From NCBI GenBank assembly GCA_977006965.1, contig OZ345352.1:2356001-2420000 (forward strand): DNA of 64,000 nt, read 5' to 3'. The DNA is from Phymatolithon calcareum (taxonomy: Eukaryota; Rhodophyta; Florideophyceae; Hapalidiales). Shown here piece after piece: positions 55,274-64,000 of this stretch (its first letter is position 1; the number at the start of each line of letters is the position of its first letter). A program made the position numbers and the translations under genes. Below the pieces are notes generated by a model. The model did no database searches, was not told where the DNA came from, and saw nothing but the letters and a program-made list of their open reading frames with translations.

Positions 55274-55620
55274 TTATTGATCGGAGGGGGGCTGAGAGGG
55301 CCGCTGGGGCTCAACGGCTTCCTTGCAGGAGCGCTTATTATGGCCAGGTTTGTTACATTTCTTACACGTAACGGACCGGTCAGATGCAGAGCCAGCTATG
55401 AGACGCCTTTTTTTAGGCCTTCCTGGCGGGCGCCTAGTCACCGGAGGAAGATCGGCATGCTCTGGAAGTGCACCACTTAGACCCGGTAGCGGTGGCATAA
55501 CTATTTCTCCTTGATAAATCTTGAAAAATGTGGATTTTTGATACCAGCTTCCAACAAATTCTCCCAACGGCAGCGAGGATTCTGGGAGGAAACGACGAAC
55601 GTATAGAATTGACGCATAGG
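55274..55620 (-). pseudogene. MULE transposase C-terminus with CCHC zinc knuckle
   Basis: On the minus strand YPYIHAYASILYVRRFLPES, then FVGSWYQKSTFFKIYQGEIV, RRPPGRPKKRRLIAG and CKKCNKPGHNKRSC. The aligned order (a helix after the SWIM domain, a Y...Y-x-G-x-I block, an RRPPGRPKK basic motif, then CxxCxxxGHNxxxC) is that of MuDR-type transposases in their C-terminal part. It is separated from the rest by the nested element, and the SWIM zinc-finger itself (CxCn-CxH) was not found. Confidence 0.8.
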
Positions 55621-55954
55621 CATGAATGTACGGGTATTCAGGCTGCTTCTATACGAAAAAAAATATGTTCATGTTCATGTTCGCTTATCATAAAAACCGT
55701 ATCATAGCAAAAAATTTGTTGCTGGTGTCTATACGACAACGGCGCACATGTTCATGTGTTTGCTCCTGATTTGCGCGGGAATCTCCAAACTTTTCGCGGT
55801 TCACTTCAAAACGATTACAGAAGATTCTGCTCTTGCCCCTACTCTTGTTACACTTCTGATGACAACCTGCGCGCTCCAGTTGTGCCTGCTGTGAAGACCA
55901 CTCAAAAGAATCTCCATACTGCCGCGGCGCTAGCCCGTTGCCAGCAGCTCCCAC

Positions 55955-56422
55955 GTGCATCACCCGAATACCACAGAACTCGTCGTTGCGCTTCCTGTGA
56001 TGAATGATCCCACCAGTCACCACAATAACACTGCGACTTCGATGCCACCTGCTCCTATGAGAACTAATCCCACCAGTCACCGCAATACCAGTGCGACTTC
56101 GATGCCACTTGCTCCTGCGACAAATAATCCCACCAGTCACCACAATAACACTGCGACTTTGATGCCGCCTGCTCCTGTGACAAAAAATCCCACCAGTCAC
56201 CACAACGACACTGCGCGTTCTACTGCGCCCACCGATATCATGAACGACCCCACCTGTCAACGGAACACCACTGCAGCAGCGATAAAGGAAGCTGCTTTCG
56301 CTGCCTTGGAAATCGCGCTCGCTAGCATTGTCCGCGCCATTTGCCGAGTACGACACTGGGTGGAATTCGGGAGGGGTGTACGAGCTATCAGGCTGTGCCC
56401 CTACTGGCACGACGGCGAGTGA
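55955..56422 (+). CDS. hypothetical protein with 20-residue repeats
   Basis: A 155-codon frame. Residues 18-98 form four and a half units of about 20 residues around NPTSHHNNTATSMPPAP; then IKEAAFAALEIALASIVRAI could form a helix. The minus strand is also open for 316 codons over the same place (SRSVIVVTGGI repeats), since the 60-bp period is a multiple of three in both. Ser/Thr/Pro/Asn-rich repeats are typical of mucin-like or linker proteins; whether either strand is expressed is unknown. Confidence 0.25.
   Translation: MHHPNTTELVVALPVMNDPTSHHNNTATSMPPAPMRTNPTSHRNTSATSMPLAPATNNPTSHHNNTATLMPPAPVTKNPTSHHNDTARSTAPTDIMNDPTCQRNTTAAAIKEAAFAALEIALASIVRAICRVRHWVEFGRGVRAIRLCPYWHDGE
56008..56275. 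repeat. 60-bp minisatellite
   Basis: CCCACCAGTCACC begins units at 56008, 56068, 56128 and 56188, and a diverged fifth at 56248 (CCCACCTGTCAAC). The period is exactly 60 bp, so frames are kept. Confidence 0.9.
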
Positions 56423-56979
56423 AATATGATAAAATGAACAAACATGGAAAGTTAACCTCTTTCCCGGAGAAAAAAGGTTCCGCAATATGTTCACACGGCG
56501 TCGTTTCATGTTGGCAATATGTTGGATGCAACTAAAGCTCGCCGTGAGCACTAGCCAATTGCATGCCTTATAGTGTATGATAAGGCCAACATGAAAGCGA
56601 ACATGAACATATTTTTTTTCGTATAGATACACCCTCATACTCCTGCCAATGCATGCACATGCATGAACGTGTCAATCATACCCCAAACATATGTTGGGGT
56701 GCTTACATGGGCTTACACTCTCCGGCCCCAAGCGGCCGGTGAGTGCCCGTGGTATTACCTATCGTGCGTCCCCTTTGTGCCTTTTCCCTCTTAGTAGAAT
56801 GTCTAAGATCAGAAAACGTGCTATTTACTAGGTCCAAGCACCGGTCTCCGCCGGTGCCCATTCTCACTCCGAACAGGTCTCCGCCTGTTCATTCATCCCC
56901 TTCATTACTCCCTTCCCCGCGCAACAAACCAGCCGTCCGGTCGTCCGTACGGCGGATCGCGCGAGCCACGGAGAGGCCT

Positions 56980-58833
56980 TCAGACGACAGAACGGTCATC
57001 CAAATTCACCTTATACTGCTTGCCAGAAATAATCAAAAAATTACCTCCAGAACAATGCACATTCATCCGGCGGCCAACAGCGCAAAAATCGAGCAGTATT
57101 TTGTGCATGTACAGGGACTGTTCCGCAGCTGGAGAGGTATCATATCCCGCTACGAAGCGCCTTCTGTCGAAAATTAGTTTCGAAATTTTCATAGAAATAT
57201 CCGAAATCAAATTGATCGCGGGAAGCTCACGGGCATCTGCACCAATCCATGAATTAAATGCTTCCGCCATATTGGACGTTAAAATTCCGTAACGTCCTCC
57301 TTGGAACATAGAATTGGCCCAGCAGGTGGGGTTGCTCTGCTGTATGTACTCCGCCGCGCGGGCGTTAATTGTGCTTATTTCTTGCAATTTTTGATTGAAA
57401 ACGTTGATGTCAAACGTACGTGCTGCAGCCCACATGACTGGCCCGATCACACTGTGATCCTTGAAGTTTTTCCAAAAGATGTCTGCAAGGTGTTTCATTA
57501 TGGCGTCCAACGCCACTATCATACTCCTATACAAATAGCTCCCTTCAAATTGTCATTACAGCTTGCATTTACAGCAAGCCATTACAAATAGCATTACAGT
57601 CATTACAGTACCATAGATTTCGGTGCGTACTTTCACCATGAAGGATCACCAAGGGCAAACCCTAGAACCGCTGCTTACAGCTTACAGGTGCTTACATTGC
57701 TTACAGGTACTTACACTGTAAACACCGCGGCTTCCAGAGTCTTCCATTGATCCAATTCTCATACTGCCAAGTCATCTTTTGATCCATTGTTTTTTCTATA
57801 AAGGTCAGCGTTTCGCGCCGCCCTTGGCTTTCCGCCAGGAAACAACCCGACCAAAACCAGTGTGCCAACTTGTGCGTTTGAAACCCCACATTCATACACG
57901 ATGCCGTGGCGGTGGACGGAAATATGTCACGGAGAGCAGCAATAAGGCCCTTTTGCCTGTCAGATATGATGACAAGTCCGTCAGGAATATTTTCAATTGC
58001 AGCGTGTAAATGAGACAAAAACCAGACCCAATTGTCATAGTCCTCTTGATCCAGAATTCCAAAGGCAATTGGAAACATCTGATTGGCTGCGTCGTGTGCA
58101 CACGCAGCGAAGAGCTGGCCCTTGTAAGGGCCTTTGAGATGCCAGGCATCCACGGCGATGACAGGACGACAGCGACGAAATCCGTGTAGCAATGCACCAT
58201 ATGATACAAAGCAGCAATGGAAGTGTCCGTTGCGGGAGGCATATCGAATGTAGGAATCCGGATTGTCATTTGAAAGGTGATTGAGGTAGGATTCCAGTGC
58301 ACGTAGCCGTTGTACACGGAGCCTAGAATGCGTTCCCTGCACAGCTCCCGTGCCCTCCACGCCACGTTATACGTAATTGTGATTCCGTGCTCACGGCGAA
58401 TGTCTGTAATGATGCTCTTGGGCGGATAGTCCAGCTGGTCACTAATTTGTCCTTGAACAATATCGGCCACCCAATTGAAACCGTGAGGACTGCGGTTTGG
58501 GACGATTCCGATCGCGCAACTGTGATCTGGCTTCCATACCTTCACCTCGCGCGATCCGTTTTCGCTTTCCGTGGCATGGAGCCGAAAGCCACATGTAGAT
58601 TCGTGAGTGGATGCAGCCCATTTGGAATGACAAATTGCCGTAAATCTGGTTTTTGTGCTTTCCAGGACGGCAAACATGTAACCCTTTAGTGCAGCATGGG
58701 TGGAAAGAGCTGACTTTAGGATATTCTTGGACTGGAAAAGAGCACCAATATCAATTTCGGTCGTAAACTGCCTGTCCATTGTCGAAGACGGTAGCTTGAA
58801 TCGGATGGTGTACCGAAAAATCGAAATCGGCAA
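56980..58833 (-). pseudogene. MULE transposase, N-terminal and DDE parts
   Basis: On the minus strand: an N-terminal DNA-binding-like part (MDRQFTTEIDIGALFQSK to TCGFRLHATE); ITDIRREHGITITYNVAWRA; after a frameshift near 58330, CRPVIAVDAWHLKGPYKGQL (first catalytic Asp); FPIAFGILDQEDYDNWVWFL; LVIISDRQKGLIAALRDIFP (second Asp). An inserted stretch (57510-57895) follows, then MKHLADIFWKNFKDHSVIGP and YGILTSNMAEAFNSWIGADA. The segment VDAxHLKGxYKG and (I)SDRQKG are typical of the MULE DDE domain. The frameshift and the insert make it inactive. Confidence 0.85.
57510..57740. mobile_element. foldback-MITE-derived insertion in the MULE gene
   Basis: Shares its sequence with 20860-21070 (for example GGAGCTATTTGTATAGGAGT on the minus strand, and GGTTCTAGGGTTTGC), ending at TGGCGTTGGACGCCA in both. 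It falls within the transposase between TATASC and MKHLADIF, where related enzymes are continuous. Another 150 bp up to about 57895 is also extra coding-like sequence of unknown origin. Confidence 0.6.
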
Positions 58834-59937
58834 GGTCGCCGAGCGGCTTTATTGGGACAAAACTGTGGAAATGTGGGACATGGCGATCTTCGAACAAATT
58901 GTTCCGTTTCGTCCTAGGGCAGATCCGTTTTACAAACCGAAATAACTGTAAGATCAAGACGTTGGCACCTGGGCATGAATCGGTCTCAACGGACCTGAGT
59001 GATGGACCGTTTGCTGGATTCTGACAGAAAAGTACAGGATCATAACTACACCCATGCATGGTGGTCATTTTAGTAAATACGGCAAACTACGTGGTCATTT
59101 TTGTAAATTCCCCAAATTATTACTGTGATGCGGATGGAATAGATTTGTCCGCTCGCCCGGACAGCAGTCGACTGCTGTGTACTGTATGATGCTATGAGAG
59201 TACACAGCAATCCGTGCCGAAGGAGTCGGTTTGATCCGCAACATTTCGATGACGACCAAATAACAAACCATTCCCGTCTCTCTGTCTGCTTTTTCTCTGT
59301 GTCTTCTATTTTGAATATTTTTATTGTGGTATATTGTCTAGAACTGTGCAGGTTCGTGGACCTGCTCGATTCAGCTTGGAGAAATGCTTACGGAATTGCG
59401 AGCCGGTATTGCACTGCTTCATAACTGGGTGCAAACCGAAGCACTTCTCCATGATTTCTGCTTTCGCCATCGCTTTTCATGCTCTTCTGCAGTCCAGGAG
59501 CTATCTGTCTCGAGCTCGCCAGTAACAATGCATGTATCTCTTCCATGTAAGTTCGACATATTGCCGTAACCGGTCCACATCTCCCTTTTCGAGCTATGCG
59601 TTCGCCGTCATGCAGTGAGAGACCTGGTTCTGTTTTGGGAGCCGACCGATTAGAGAGACTTACATTAATTGTTGAATGTGAAAAACTATTCTGTAAACGG
59701 AAGTCGTCCGCCACCGTATATTTCTACACCTTTGAAACATGAATTCATTCCACCACGACTCGTGAAAGTGCTTTGTGAGTTGACGCCCATCGGTGAAAGT
59801 CGACGTTGAAAAAAGATACTAAGTACAAGTGACCCGATCGACGCTAGCTTCCAAACGGAGTGCTAGTCGGGAAATCCTTCTGACGACCTGCGATGGCAAA
59901 ATGTAGATTGCGGCAGTAGAATACATAATATCGAGAG

Positions 59938-60302
59938 TTTTTTTCAATTGAAGTTTATTTATTCAAAATGTATCACAGCCGTATGAATATACGGCAAAGC
60001 ATCCGCAGTTGCTACCTTCAAGTGTGTAGACCGTTGAAACCTACCGCCTGTCTTAGGCGGTGGGGAAAGTTTGGATCCTAGACCTGTGTGGTGTTCTTGT
60101 GGGGTTCGCTACTCGTGTCCCCGCTATCAGGCTTCGTGTCCTAAGGGGCATCTACTTGACTTCTCGTGTCTTGATTTCAAAGCAGTACTTCTTCGTTTTC
60201 CATACAATCGATGATGGTCTTGCTGAATAACAAAAGCTCATTAAGTGCTTTCTCGGTATACAATCTGTTGTCTCCGTTCAGGTCATATCCTGGCAGATTG
60301 TA
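59938..60302 (-). mobile_element. LINE 3' end (family a), unit B
   Basis: 365 bp, equal in length and position to 47977-48341 and clearly the same insertion copied with the unit. Flanked by ATAATATCGAGAG (59925-59937) and GTAATAACGGGAG (60303-60315). Confidence 0.75.
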
Positions 60303-60376
60303 GTAATAACGGGAGTGTTAAGATGTCCTGCAACTCTAAATGTATATACTAATTTAATCCTACTCTATGCAGTATC

Positions 60377-60430
60377 GAGCGGTACCACATCCTTACGCCT
60401 ACATGTAGGCGTAAGGTTGTTGTACCGCTC
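60377..60430. repeat. unit-start hairpin, copy C
   Basis: Outer stem GAGCGGTACCACA with TTGTTGTACCGCTC, and an inner perfect 26-bp palindrome as in unit A. Confidence 0.85.
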
Positions 60431-61216
60431 GGCAGCACGTTGCCATGCGCAGATAGAGTCGAGATATTCACATCCACACACACCCTGCAGGCAACACATC
60501 GACCAACATTTCCACGTTTCGTTGTTGCACCAGATATTTTTGTGATACCGCCGCCATCGCCTGAATTCTTCGGCGACCTTGCGGCTCCCTTCTCATGCCG
60601 TTTCCGCTGGACACCACGGCACCACGCATCCGCGCCTCCGCTCTCAATGTAAGCACATATGAATATTTTCCACCCAAAAACGATGCACGGCGTCGGTTTC
60701 TACGTTTTTCTGGACCTTGCTTTCCGTTGCCCCCGACCGTTACCTAACCAAATCGCATATTCCCACTCTCTCTCGCATTCATCCTCTTCGACGCCTTTCG
60801 CGCCCAAACGCCTCTACAACCACGCTGAATCTCCACTCCATCTCGCAGCAGAGATTGCCGCGATGTAAGCAGATCGGATTTTAGCTACACGTTAACTTGT
60901 CCCAAAGCGCCCTGTATTCGCGGCATTCGCCGTCGCTTTGCGCACAGGTAGGTAAAAATCTGGTGGCGCATTCAGCCACTTTCTGGATACTCCTTGTCGC
61001 TGTCGCATACCGAAGGCCACCGAGCACCGCACACGCACGCACAGTTCGCGATTGCTGGAAGGTGGTTCCTGACGGTGCGGTGGATTTCAAATTTCAGCTC
61101 CCTCTGCATCACTACTTAAGACAATTATTCCCTCTTCGACAATATACCTGCACAAAGTGAAGACCAAGCCCCGTCTACCGCAACATTTTCGAGAAATCAC
61201 AATCCACCAACTCACC

Positions 61217-61405
61217 ATGCCGTCCCTTCACTATCCTACCCCGCATGGTCCGTTTTCCTCGCCAGGACCGGGAGCGCGCAGACTCACAATCCCGCCTCCA
61301 ATTCGACGCTCGCGCCCGCAAGACCCCGTCCTCGACATACCGCCGCTACTTCTACCCCCGCCGGCGAAGAATATGGAGTGCCCGATAGTCGATATTGCCG
61401 ACTAG
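61217..61405 (+). CDS. small IPP-motif protein, unit C (62 residues)
   Basis: ATG 61217, TAG 61403. MPSLHYPTPHGPFSSPGPGA, IRRSRPQDPVLDIPPLLLPP, ending IVDIAD; almost identical to unit B. The same start context (CTCACCATGC) and stop are kept. Function unknown. Confidence 0.5.
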   Translation: MPSLHYPTPHGPFSSPGPGARRLTIPPPIRRSRPQDPVLDIPPLLLPPPAKNMECPIVDIAD

Positions 61406-61832
61406 GAAGAACCGCAGAAGATTTACTTCGGAGGAAAGAAAATCCATATTATTGCTCCCGAGAAACACATTGGCTGTCCCCCAAGACGCAACGGGACGCC
61501 ACGCCGCCGACGGCCTTTCAAAGCGCAGTGGAATGAACATGTACCATGTGAGTCACTTGCAGAACCAGAATCTAGAGGAATACTATTCCGAATGAGCGGC
61601 ACGCGTATAGTGCTTATCGCTACCTGTGACCAGGAGCATCAGCATCAAACGCATATGAATGGCACTGCTTGTTTCGGGCGTTGAATATTGCAGCACATAC
61701 AGCATGATGCCCAATAGTACTAGAAGAAATAAAATGGCAATGTTCTTGCAAATTGTCACACTAAAAGCAAAATGACGCAGTCAATCCCGTGATGTTTCTC
61801 GGTTCAGCTCTTCTTTTGTAACATGTTGTAAG

Positions 61833-62012
61833 ATGTCGACCCCTTTCACAACCCTGATGTCGAATCGTACCCAATCGACCTCTGCCATTCGGAAACAGTA
61901 CCGCACAGCTCGCAAAAGATATGGACATCGTGGTCAATTGTGCATCATCCAGATCGTCCTCCCCACGCCGCGCGAGCGCGCGATCGCTCGCGAGCCGGGG
62001 CGCCCCAAGTGA
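61833..62012 (+). CDS. basic small ORF, unit C (59 residues)
   Basis: ATG 61833, TGA 62010. Same sequence as in unit B as far as I can see, beginning MSTPFTTLMSNRTQSTSAIR and ending REPGRPK. It lies 427 bp after the IPP ORF stop, as in unit B. Confidence 0.3.
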   Translation: MSTPFTTLMSNRTQSTSAIRKQYRTARKRYGHRGQLCIIQIVLPTPRERAIAREPGRPK

Positions 62013-62851
62013 GGCCAATCCATCAGCGGTCGACACGCCGAGACAGAAATATTGCTAGCGCGCACCACGTCCAACGACGCGCGCGCGAAACGCGACCCCA
62101 TGGTGCAAGTGAATGGATGCGCAAAACGAGCGACGCGTAGGTCAGCAGCGCTGTGTAGCCGCTAATACCGTTCCGGAGAGGAAAAGATTGACGGCGAGGA
62201 GGGAGGGGCACGGAGAGGCGTCCGGGTGACGCGCGGTGGTGGTCGAAACGAGGCGATGCACATGATTGCGGGATGCAAGGAAGCTGACGGAGATGCGCGA
62301 GGGGATAGCTGGGCAAGGAGGTTCAGCTCCTGTTGCAAGGGGCTATGTTTTCGATGGCGCGTGCCCTAAATGGGGACGGTCGGTTTTATCCACGTGTACA
62401 CATTTACAGCGGTTTGACGTCAGTGCGAACACGCCCCACTGGCCGCACCCTTGACAACTCTTCGAGGGGTTTAAGAGGGGGGACACGGTCAAGGATTCAA
62501 ACTGGCTCCTATAATGGGGGTACTTGTTCCCGAAGAGGTCTGAACTCCCACCTCCCGGGGGTTGTTAAAGTGGAGGCTTTTTTCGGAGAGTTGGGGGTCC
62601 CACCGGAAGCTACGACAGGTTGATTCCTGGTCTAATCCCAGTATAGTTCATTAACTTGTATCGGGGGCTCATGACAGTATCCTAGACGTTTTTGATGGAT
62701 TTAGGCACGGTTAAAATCCGTGCACTTCACCCAAACAGTTGAAAAGTACGTTTCCTCATATCAAGGCACTGCACTCTGTAAGTAGAATGGAGAAGACGTT
62801 CTCCAGAGGGTATGAATAACGCTTCCCCGAGCATCAAAAAGTAAAAGGAAT

Positions 62852-63043
62852 ATGCGTATTTGCGGTGTTGGACCCCAAGCAAGAGGTTTTATCAGTTTTT
62901 TGGGTCCAATTGTTCGCACGTTGCCATTGCACGAGACGATGCGGATCTGTGCGAACGTGCATGTGGTGACATACTTGCTGACACTGCATGAAGGTGCGAA
63001 TGCCGAGATCATTTTCTATCCACTTGATTTATCTACTTTTTAG
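62852..63043 (+). CDS. MRIC small protein, unit C (63 residues)
   Basis: MRICGVGPQARGFISFLGPI, then MRICANVHVVTYLLTLHEGA and IIFYPLDLSTF. The TATA box of the other units is TATGAATAA here (62811-62819), so expression may be weakened although the protein is intact. No family recognised. Confidence 0.4.
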   Translation: MRICGVGPQARGFISFLGPIVRTLPLHETMRICANVHVVTYLLTLHEGANAEIIFYPLDLSTF

Positions 63044-63183
63044 GGTTACACATCCGGAGACGCATCACAATTTCAAGACTCACAACAATACAACCCTTCT
63101 GCGGGTGCTGTTCATCCCTCTTCGTTTGTTTGAAAAGCTGTAAAGCATCCCCATGTCAATACGGCTACACTGGAATTAGTATA

Positions 63184-64000
63184 GGGGATATGTGTTGATT
63201 TATTTTAAAAGCTCCCAAGGCCTCTCTTCAAGAGTAACAGGGCCGCTTTCGCACGATTTTCTAAGCTCACGTAGTTTGACTGTTCAGTATATCCTTGATT
63301 CGTATTTCTCTCCCAACAAGTGCTCTAGTGAGTCGCTTACATTCATATTCAATTTCAGGACTAATCTTGGATGAAGATAGAATGCGTTGGAGCGCGACCA
63401 GCTCAATCACGGCTGTGACACCAAAGTATGCACCAAGTTCTGATTTTCTCCAAAGAGGTGCTCTATTGAATATCAGCCGTAGGCATCGCAACCGTGTAGA
63501 CCTTTCTCTTACGCGGAGAACCATCGGTAGATTGTTCGAATCAGTTGGTATCTCGAGCGATCTTCCCTCTTCTTCCTCTGCCCATAACTCAATGCTTTCT
63601 TTTCGTCGCCCTTTCTTTGAGACTGAGCCCTCCCTGGCTTTGTCGAGAGCTTGCTGCAGATCTTCATATTTCTTGAGGCACTCTATGTCCTTGGTTGCCT
63701 CCTTAATATCTTCATCTCTCCCAGAATACTCATCTGCTTCGTCGAGGCGCTTCTTCTGTTTCACTAGACTCGCAGAGAACCTTTCTGCTTGGTGTCTTCT
63801 CCTCATGGCAGGTGGTTCTAGTCGGCACAGAACTCGCATTCTTCCATGGCGGTGCAGGGCATATGTCCCAAAAACATACTTGAAGAATAAACCTTCTGCA
63901 GATTCGATTGCTGATTGTAATCGCTTTGTCAGAGGCGTGACGCGGAGTGCATACTCCCACTTTGGCAAAATAAGCGACTTGAAGATTCAAATGCATGTCA
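63184..64000 (-). mobile_element. LINE (ACATATCC-tail family), continues beyond the window
   Basis: Interrupts unit C at GAATTAGTATA. The minus-strand 3' end is TTTTAAAATAAATCAACACA then TATCCCC, as in the truncated copies at 9415 and 30653. The coding region extends to the window edge. Confidence 0.85.
63267..63998 (-). CDS. LINE ORF2 C-terminal region (partial)
   Basis: Open on the minus strand from the window edge to 63267 (about 240 codons). SLILPKWEYALRVTPLTKRL and GLFFKYVFGTYALHRHGRMR correspond to the thumb/connection part of LINE reverse transcriptases (the S-x-L-x-P-x-x-E-Y-x-L block). A charged, coiled-coil-like stretch follows (EADEYSGRDEDIKEATKDIE), then RLRCLRLIFNRAPLW and ending GREIRIKDILNSQTT. 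It is open over its whole visible length, unlike every other LINE here, so it may be the youngest copy. The RT catalytic core would lie outside the window. Confidence 0.75.

Larger units (their letters stand above)
55648..56627. mobile_element. nested element with TCTATACGAAAA inverted ends
   Basis: Terminal inverted repeats TCTATACGAAAAAAAATATG, continuing with repeats of TTCATG, lie at 55648 and (inverted) ending 56627; about 30 bp match well. The interior has the 60-bp minisatellite. No target duplication is visible and no transposase is recognised, so it is probably non-autonomous. It separates the MULE transposase from its C-terminus. Confidence 0.65.
55140..59113 (-). mobile_element. 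Mutator-like (MULE) transposon in unit B
   Basis: Terminal inverted repeats of about 75 bp (55140-55214 and 59039-59113) start GGGGAATTTAC and contain TTTACTAAAATGACCAC twice. The flanks TAATTATTA (55131-55139) and AAATTATTA (59114-59122) are a 9-bp target duplication with one difference. Unit A at 47167-47180 shows the empty site. The transposase lies on the minus strand and is broken; a second element (55648-56627) and a piece of a foldback element (57510-57740) lie inside it. Confidence 0.9.
49764..60302 (+). repeat. array unit B
   Basis: Begins GTAATAACGGGAGTGTGAAG. Without the Mutator-like element (55140-59113) it is about 6.6 kb. The U half 49764-52640 is nearly identical to unit C. 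V half 52640-54890; end block 54891-55139 plus 59114-60302. It lacks the 1.2-kb segment and the RNase H LINE of unit A. Confidence 0.85.
37480..63183 (+). repeat. head-to-tail array of a large unit (G, A, B, C)
   Basis: Four units lie in direct orientation: G 37480-39330 (partial, diverged), A 39331-48341, B 49764-60302 (with a 4-kb Mutator-like insertion) and C 60303-63183 (cut by a LINE). Unit starts share GTAATAACGGGA; the G/A, A/B and B/C junctions join the same end and start. Each full unit has an early half (U: hairpin, IPP ORF, basic ORF, TATA plus MRIC ORF), a later half (V: a second, diverged IPP ORF) and an end block (S: hairpins, retroposon tail). B and C are nearly identical over U; A is more diverged; G most. 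Unit-specific insertions and deletions are numerous. Confidence 0.85.
60303..63183 (+). repeat. array unit C (partial)
   Basis: Starts GTAATAACGGGAGTGTTAAG directly after the family-a LINE tail of unit B, and follows the U half of unit B very closely to 63183, where a LINE begins at GAATTAGTATA. No V half is visible. Confidence 0.85.

Noticed and set aside
55688-56638. 316-codon minus-strand ORF as a real protein
   Set aside because: It spans both inverted ends of the nested element and the 60-bp repeat; length is explained by the repeat. The plus strand looks at least as protein-like.
1-64000. tRNA, rRNA or other structured RNA genes
   Set aside because: I looked for A/B-box-like GGTTCGAATC contexts with cloverleaf potential and rRNA-like stretches and found none convincing; a tRNAscan or Rfam run would be decisive.

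Overview
The window looks like nuclear DNA of a repeat-rich eukaryote. Nothing bacterial is visible: there are no operons and no Shine-Dalgarno context. Nearly everything recognisable is a transposable element: piggyBac-like, pogo/Tc1-like and Mutator-like DNA transposons, a tyrosine-recombinase element, a Helitron-like insertion, a Ty3/gypsy retrotransposon, solo LTRs and several LINE families. The host cannot be named from sequence alone. The mix, and a pogo transposase of a type I associate with protists, would fit a stramenopile or a macroalga; that is inference. I recognised no housekeeping gene, rRNA or tRNA.

Positions 1-14250: two nearly identical piggyBac-like 5' ends lie in inverted orientation (1-761 and from 7536). 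Two nearly identical 1070-bp solo LTRs, also inverted, each have their own 5-bp target duplication (6464-7533 and 13178-14247). A LINE reverse-transcriptase remnant lies at 4920-5690. The second piggyBac copy holds a truncated LINE, a long hairpin and a short element with 22-bp inverted repeats around a tyrosine-recombinase remnant. Positions 14250-18400 are mostly anonymous, with two convergent small ORFs of unknown function.

Positions 18403-31800: a decayed Ty3/gypsy element (minus strand) whose 3' LTR was split by a Helitron-like insertion carrying a 1-kb purine-rich minisatellite. Next comes a third, diverged piggyBac copy broken by two different pogo-family elements, each with TA target duplications. 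Positions 31800-37480 show nothing recognisable except a 104-bp tandem duplication.

Positions 37480-63183 are the most unusual part: a head-to-tail array of a large unit (partial G, then A, B and partial C). The unit carries small conserved ORFs: a 57-62 residue protein with an IPP motif, a 63-residue protein behind a TATA box, and a 59-residue basic protein. It also carries several hairpins that differ between copies. Each unit contains two diverged halves (U and V), so it arose by an older internal duplication. Transposons inserted after the copies formed, and other copies supply the empty sites: a Mutator-like element in the loop of a hairpin (55140-59113), a LINE with RNase H (43369-44412), and two retroposons that used the same 13-bp target (47977-49763). 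The window ends inside another LINE (63184-64000).
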